From: Oscillospiraceae bacterium | Lineage (GTDB): Bacteria > Bacillota > Clostridia > Oscillospirales > Oscillospiraceae | Length of the DNA stretch: 64,000 nt | Assembly: GCA_022793095.1 (NCBI GenBank) | Contig: JAAWCD010000003.1 | Span: 43,631-107,630, forward strand | Reading direction: 5' to 3' | Shown: piece after piece, positions 63,675-64,000 of the stretch | How positions within the stretch are numbered: the first letter of the stretch is position 1 | Layout: the number at the start of each line of letters is the position of its first letter | Made by a program: the position numbers and the translations under genes | The notes under the pieces: model-generated | Database searches by the model: none | What the model saw: the letters and a program-made list of their open reading frames with translations, nothing else | What the model was told of the DNA's origin: nothing

Positions 63675-63714
63675 GTTCTTTTCTTGAAAGAAAAGAACCA
63701 AAAGAACTTGAAAC
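63675..63714 (-). repeat. Hairpin repeat, copy 11
   Basis: GTTCTTTTCTTG / AAGAAAAGAAC palindrome followed by CAAAAGAACTTGAAAC, just after the flavoprotein gene. Confidence 0.75.
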
Positions 63715-63726
63715 GGACTCCGATTA

Positions 63727-63886
63727 GAGCCTGTTTAAAATCTCCGGGTGCGCTGGATGGGCCGGAATTTTTTTGTCCGGCAAGGAAAAAAGCGCAGGAA
63801 TACTGGATGTATTCCGAGCATGTTTGACGCAGCAGGACGGAAAACGGCCGGTTCAGACGGTGTGCCGGGAGATATTAAACAGGCTC
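63727..63886. mobile_element. 160-bp MITE-like element, copy B
   Basis: Same length and about 90% identical to copy A (20301-20460), same 19-bp terminal repeats (one mismatch) and TTA on both sides (63724-63726, 63887-63889). It encodes nothing convincing. Confidence 0.8.
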
Positions 63887-64000
63887 TTAGAGTGGGGGGA
63901 TAGTGTGAAAGGGGGGCGAAGCCCCCGCTTTCGCGTGCAGTCACCCGCCCGCAGGCGACTGATTTCGTCAGAATGACGAAATCAGCTTCAGGCTGTCGAG
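63887..64000. other. Window end, stem-loops only
   Basis: No gene. Two stem-loops are seen: GGGGGC-GAA-GCCCCC (63912-63926) and, near 63960-63985, CTGATTTCGTCA-GAA-TGACGAAATCAG arms. They may be terminators for a gene beyond the window. Confidence 0.5.

Noticed and set aside
63773..63976. 67-codon frame near the window end
   Set aside because: It lies mostly inside the MITE-like element and has no ribosome site.

Overview
The window looks like a chromosome segment of a GC-rich, anaerobic, gut-type Clostridia (Oscillospiraceae-like). This is inferred from Clostridia-type strong Shine-Dalgarno sites, lipoproteins with LTAC-type lipoboxes, secreted enzymes with a copper-amine-oxidase-like 'stalk' domain, pyruvate:ferredoxin oxidoreductase, a 2-hydroxyacyl-CoA dehydratase, FeS/flavin enoate reductases and GC-rich codon use. 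No rRNA, CRISPR array, phage or transposase gene was seen.

Region 1 (1-20.2 kb), glycan and ester use. Two tandem stalk-bearing esterases, an AraC regulator and an AraC regulator fused to a GH39-like domain lie on the minus strand. Divergent from them is a sugar-type ABC operon (ATPase, permease, binding protein, second permease), then a small NAD-binding protein, a HAD phosphatase/phosphoglucomutase, a GH3 and a GH2 enzyme. The binding protein appears circularly permuted. A biotin transporter gene (bioY) with two BirA-type operators and a SLOG-fold gene follow.

Region 2 (20.3-37.2 kb), a sigma-54 regulon. One sigma-54 activator (26.4-27.9 kb) sits among five sigma-54-type promoters. They face an MFS/zinc-alcohol-dehydrogenase unit, a phosphotriesterase-like lactonase, a metallo-hydrolase/lipoate-ligase unit, a long acetoin-dehydrogenase-like operon and a CoA-transferase. 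In the dehydrogenase the E2 component is split: the acyltransferase core and a free 79-residue lipoyl domain are separate genes, with a Lin0512-like protein between them. The operon also carries E1 alpha and beta, two SDRs, an AcoX-like kinase-fold protein and E3.

Region 3 (37.3-49.5 kb), a reductive/dehydrating pathway under a LysR regulator. It has two FeS-flavin enoate reductases, a SnoaL-like protein, a two-subunit 2-hydroxyacyl-CoA dehydratase, a stalk esterase and a TRAP transporter. Three genes are damaged: one reductase has an amber codon at its active-site Tyr, dctM has an amber codon, and dctP has indels. Three ATAG-N7-CTAT boxes and a shared promoter core tie the units together.

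Region 4 (49.8-64 kb) holds two tRNA-Ser genes, nifJ, a second sigma-54 activator with two upstream activator sites and a sigma-54 promoter in front of an oligopeptide-type ABC operon, and a ferredoxin-fused flavoprotein reductase. Two 160-bp MITE-like elements and eleven copies of a hairpin repeat are spread over the window.
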